A stretch of DNA of 64,000 bases, taken from positions 10,387,399 to 10,451,398 of the forward strand of contig NC_034409.1 of NCBI RefSeq assembly GCF_002078875.1. Direction: 5' to 3'. A program made the position numbers and the translations under genes. Numbering within the stretch: the stretch's first letter is position 1; the number at the start of each line of letters is the position of its first letter. A model generated the notes under the pieces. That model made no database searches. It was not told where the DNA came from and saw only the letters and a list, made by a program, of their open reading frames with translations. The DNA is from Numida meleagris (taxonomy: Eukaryota; Chordata; Aves; Galliformes; Numididae). This document shows, in pieces, positions 59,926-64,000 of this stretch.

Positions 59926-62900
59926 AATAAGGAGGTGCAACCTACCTTCAGAGCATCTCTTGTTCCTAGAAACGTAACAACCAATACATCTCACAGCCTC
60001 CCCCCATCAACAGTTTTACTGCCTAGGCAACACCTTCTCAAAGAAAGCATGAGGCAGAGAGAAGAATTTAGAGTAATAGATAAGAAAGAAGAATAATCCC
60101 TGATTTCATAAGCATGAGATCTGCAGTATGTGGATCTAGGAGACCAGGAGGAATCAGAAGAGCTCCATCTTCAAGGGAGAACACATCACTAGAAATGGAA
60201 ATGTGCTGTGGAAATGAGGGAAGGTATGAAAAAAATAAGTCTCATAATGATGATTCATGATGTTTTTAATCTATACGAAAACTTGGGGACAATACTATCA
60301 GTGGTTTTTGATTACAGCCCTATTTGCCAAATCAAACAGTAAGCCACAAGCATTGTCCTTATCAAAATATGCTTGCCTAGCCTTTTGCCTTTGACTAAAT
60401 ATAGTTAGAACGGCAGCTATGCTGGCTTGAATGACTAAGCATTTCTTCACAAACTAGAAAACAAGACATGCAAACTTAGACTGTGAAAGTATCATCGCGG
60501 CAATTTATCTCTTGTATAAACAAATTCTTAGTCCCAGTGTTCTTCTCTGATTATTAGAGGATGACATGAACTTTGTTCAGTGAAGTTCCTCAATGACTCC
60601 AACAGAAAAGTAAATAACTGATTGAGCCATTTCTCATTAGTTCTGGATACCAAAGAGACAAGGGTTTTTTTTTGAACAAAATTCCTGATTCCAAAATCTA
60701 TATTTTAAGTCCACTCTTTTTCATGGAAGCTCTTACAATCCAAAGAAACCTTTGTACTGTTTAGTATTTCCTTTTACTTATCTTTTGACAATGTAAGTCT
60801 ACACACAGATCTGAGAGATAACACTTACCTCAATGGCAACTGAGGTAAAGCAAAAATCTGCTCTGAAAACATGCACTCGGTACCCACATTTGTGTCCAAT
60901 TTATGTTAGCAGTATTAATGTACTAATGTAACATTATCAGTTCTGTAAAACTAACTTGCTCTTGTCATTAAAAATCTTATTAGACTTATAGTGTATTTTA
61001 AACATGATTTCACACTTTTTTTTTTCCAATGCCACCAGGGCAAAATGTCCTCACCTAGTTCATGGCATAGTTTCATTTAATTTTGTATATTTAACAGCGG
61101 CTTCAGTAAAAAAAAAAGAAAAATGAGAAAATGTGCTCTCTTTCTCTCCATTTGTGCCTTCTATTCAAAGAGTTTTATAGCTAGCACATTCAATAATTCT
61201 TGTCCTACTGTAATGTGAAGGGCATGAGTTAAAGTTGCATCATGTGGCAGTGGAGTAAAAAGCTGAATGCTCCACCATCTGAATGATGAAGTAGAAAAAA
61301 AAGTTGGCGTAGAGTAAGGGCTGCACGTCATCTGCCTGACTTGCATGTACTCTGAACTCACTTGTTAGCTGACATCAGAGGGTCAAAAACTTCTTTTCTG
61401 TGAATGTGTCAGGAGTCAAGTGCAAATTTACAGTATTTTTCTCAAACTGAGCACATCTAAATTCTAATAGAATTGTAAAGGCTTCAAAGCAGGAACAGAA
61501 AGATTTTAGGCACTTATGTGGGGATTTTGGAAAGTGAATATTTAGACTAGAACCTTTTATTTAAACTGGTTAAAGCTAAGTGACATGAACTGAAACCACT
61601 AACAGTTTTTAGTAGGCATTGAAGTTACATGTTAGTCTGCTTTGTGAGTCAGGCAAAAGTGCCTGTTGCAACCGAGGAAGTTATTTGAGACTTTCTAGGG
61701 ACTAGATCACTGGAGACTCACTCAAATAGCTGAGTCCTCACATTTTCATCTAACTTATGTCAAAGGCACTTTGGAGAAAGGTCAAAATCTTGACTGACTC
61801 TTTTCAGTTTATCAATTCCACAACATTTTCCTATTATCATAGTAGTACAGGATGAAGATCCCTCATTAGTTAAATGGGGTGTCTTAGATTAAAGGTTAGT
61901 TTTGAAAGGGAGGTCCATCATCAGCTAATTTGTTTGTCTGCCTGGCAGGCTGTTATTTGCTGTGGAAAAACCTAAAGCCCACAGTATAATGGCATTACTG
62001 TCTGGTATTTGCAATTCTAGCCACACAGTCCTCTTTCTCCAAAATTCATCTGCTCATTATTTGTTGAAGCCAACTTTATTTTTTCTGCAAGATGCAACAA
62101 TAAGTAAACAACATATGTTGTTGATTCAAAGAATTAACAAAAGAGTGTTTTTTTCATGCTAAAAAGTCCTTTCTGTTGACTGTGTGCAATGTACTTTCTG
62201 CTTTCACTATTTTATCCTGTTTCTAAGTGTTTGCATTCAGAAGCTGAAAAGGACTTAGATGTTAATTACACGTATGTTTTCAGTCATGAATTGTTCTTCT
62301 AAATATACTCTATATACACTCACACAAACCTTTTTTCTTAATATCTCAGTCACTGTAGAAACAATACAAGACTTAATATTTAAGAAACTGTTGTGTATTG
62401 TTGGGTAAACTGAAGTCCCTATTTTCTCCATTGGAGTATGATTTCATCTATGGATTAGTGACACCATGTTTAGTGTACGTTACTAGCAGCCAGCACCTTA
62501 AGCCTGCTCTTTCTGACATTTTTTTCAGTGGAGCAGAATTGATCCCAAATGTCATCACATTTTCCTTTACAGGATTCCAGGCATATTATAAATGTGATAG
62601 TGGAAAAATAATTTTTTGCATTATACACAAACTCATACTGAAGATTTTAACATTCAGATCAGTAACATTTAACTAAAATACATAAATGGAATAATCCAGT
62701 TGATTTTTGGATGATCTTTTTCAGCAAGCAAAAGTAGAGATGCTCAATTTTTTCCATTAGTCTTACCCACTTACACAGTTTGCAGGAAAGCCTCTGACTC
62801 ACACATTTACTAATATTCTCCAGCTCTTGCTTTGTCCAAATCGTTCTTTGGCTTAGAAGAACATTTCTGTCAATTCTGTTTATGTATGTGTTCCTCTAAA

Positions 62901-64000
62901 TCTCAATTCACAGAACTATTTACATACAGAATTATAATTAAATATCAGTAAACATCATTTTTATGTTAAATAGTGATCTAGACAGGAGTTAGAGCCATGT
63001 GAGAGTTTGTTGGCCAATCAAAAGTTGTGAGTAATGTATAATGAATCATACAAATTTTCAGATCGAGAAGATGGCAAACTGCCTGAAAATCACATAATGA
63101 GAAGTAGAAAAGAACTCAATATTGAGGTATCATAAAACAAATCTCATTGAGTAAAATTAACCCTGGCATTTCACAATCACTTTGTTAAAACCTTTTATTT
63201 ATCTGAATGTCAAACTTCTTTTTTTTAATACTCACCATTGTGGTTGTTACTTGCAAAATATTCTCATGGCTTTATAAAGAGTTTATTGTTGTCTTCTTCT
63301 AGCGCTACAATCTCTTCTCTGGCAAAACATATCCTTATGTATTTCTTATAGACTGTACATTCCTTACAGATATAGGACATACTCTATGTAAGACATAATG
63401 CACAAATTCAGACCTGTGTAATACAGTAGATGGTTGATTATATTTGGTTCTCTGAACCTATGTGAATAAGGTAGGTACACTAAATAAATTAAAAAAAAGA
63501 TGGTCTTATATGTTTAGTATTTGCTCTTCAAAATACTGAAACACATATGTATATTCAGAACCCCTGAATTATGGCAACAGACTATGAAAATGACTGGGAT
63601 AGATAGAAGCTATAGAAGTTTCATGGAACTCTAGTAAAATATCCAGAAAGAAATCGATGTAGCAAGATCAACAGCTTTTATTTTTCAACTATTCTATGAC
63701 TATTTCTTAACATTCAATGCTAGGAACATTTAAAAATGTATATTTCCAGTTTGATATGTTTTAGGATAGATACACTTGTGTAATCACACAAAATATATTT
63801 TTAGTCTATAGATTTATAACAAGCATTTGATTCTAATGGTGGTACCCCATCAAAAATCATAGAATAAGTATATTATTTCATATGTCCAATCTAGTTATTT
63901 TCTTGCAAAGTTTCACAAAATATTAGTACATGATGTGCACATTGAGTATTTCTCAGTTACACAACCATCCGTTAGTTCAATTTTTTATTCTTTTTTTTTT
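59926..64000. other. Intergenic, nothing recognised
   Basis: AT-rich DNA to the end of the window, with short A and T runs only. No gene, RNA or mobile element was recognised. Confidence 0.6.

Noticed and set aside
59119..60096. 325-codon + strand open frame
   Set aside because: It is antisense to a CR1 LINE whose real coding direction is minus; the composition and lack of motifs mark it as a shadow.
40000..64000. Search for CRISPR arrays, tRNA or rRNA genes, bacterial operons or a novel defence system
   Set aside because: The DNA is vertebrate, with no regularly spaced repeats, cloverleaf-like sequences or operon-like coding density.

Overview
The window is vertebrate nuclear DNA, almost certainly from a bird and possibly a galliform. 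Two things support this. Fourteen spliced coding exons of hepatocyte growth factor (HGF) can be joined in frame, and almost all recognisable interspersed repeats are CR1 LINEs with the usual bird ending of ATTCTATG-type octamers. The species assignment is inference.

Layout: 26-35849 holds the 3' three-quarters of HGF on the + strand. It runs from the second half of kringle 1 (exon 5 in human numbering) to the stop codon at 35847-35849. The promoter, signal peptide, N domain and first half of kringle 1 lie upstream of the window. Every intron has GT-AG ends, all exon phases close, and the 14 exons give 1711 coding nt, about 570 residues. The product is a secreted pseudoprotease growth factor: kringles 1-4, a linker with the Arg-Val activation site, and a trypsin-like beta chain. 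The catalytic His is replaced by Gln and the catalytic Ser by Tyr. A likely 3' UTR of about 4 kb follows, ending near tandem AATAAA signals at 39761 and 39806. A 700-N assembly gap next to a CTCCT pentamer repeat lies in intron 10.

From about 39.85 kb to 64 kb I see no gene. The region is AT-rich and carries several CR1 copies, simple repeats and a few striking perfect hairpins. It looks like a gene-poor flank.

The most unusual structure is in intron 17. About 500 bp recognisable as an old nuclear copy of mitochondrial ND4 (a NUMT; TGA/TAG positions and indels show decay) sits exactly between two diverged direct copies of a roughly 220 bp single-copy sequence. The left copy carries an extra 100 bp CR1 fragment. 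Other notable points: tandem 3' splice sites 15 nt apart at exon 5, matching the known five-residue FLPSS deletion isoform of mammals; an Arg at the oxyanion-hole Gly position of the pseudo-active site; an extra N-glycosylation sequon in kringle 3; and probable template-switch palindromes, one of them inside a CR1 copy.
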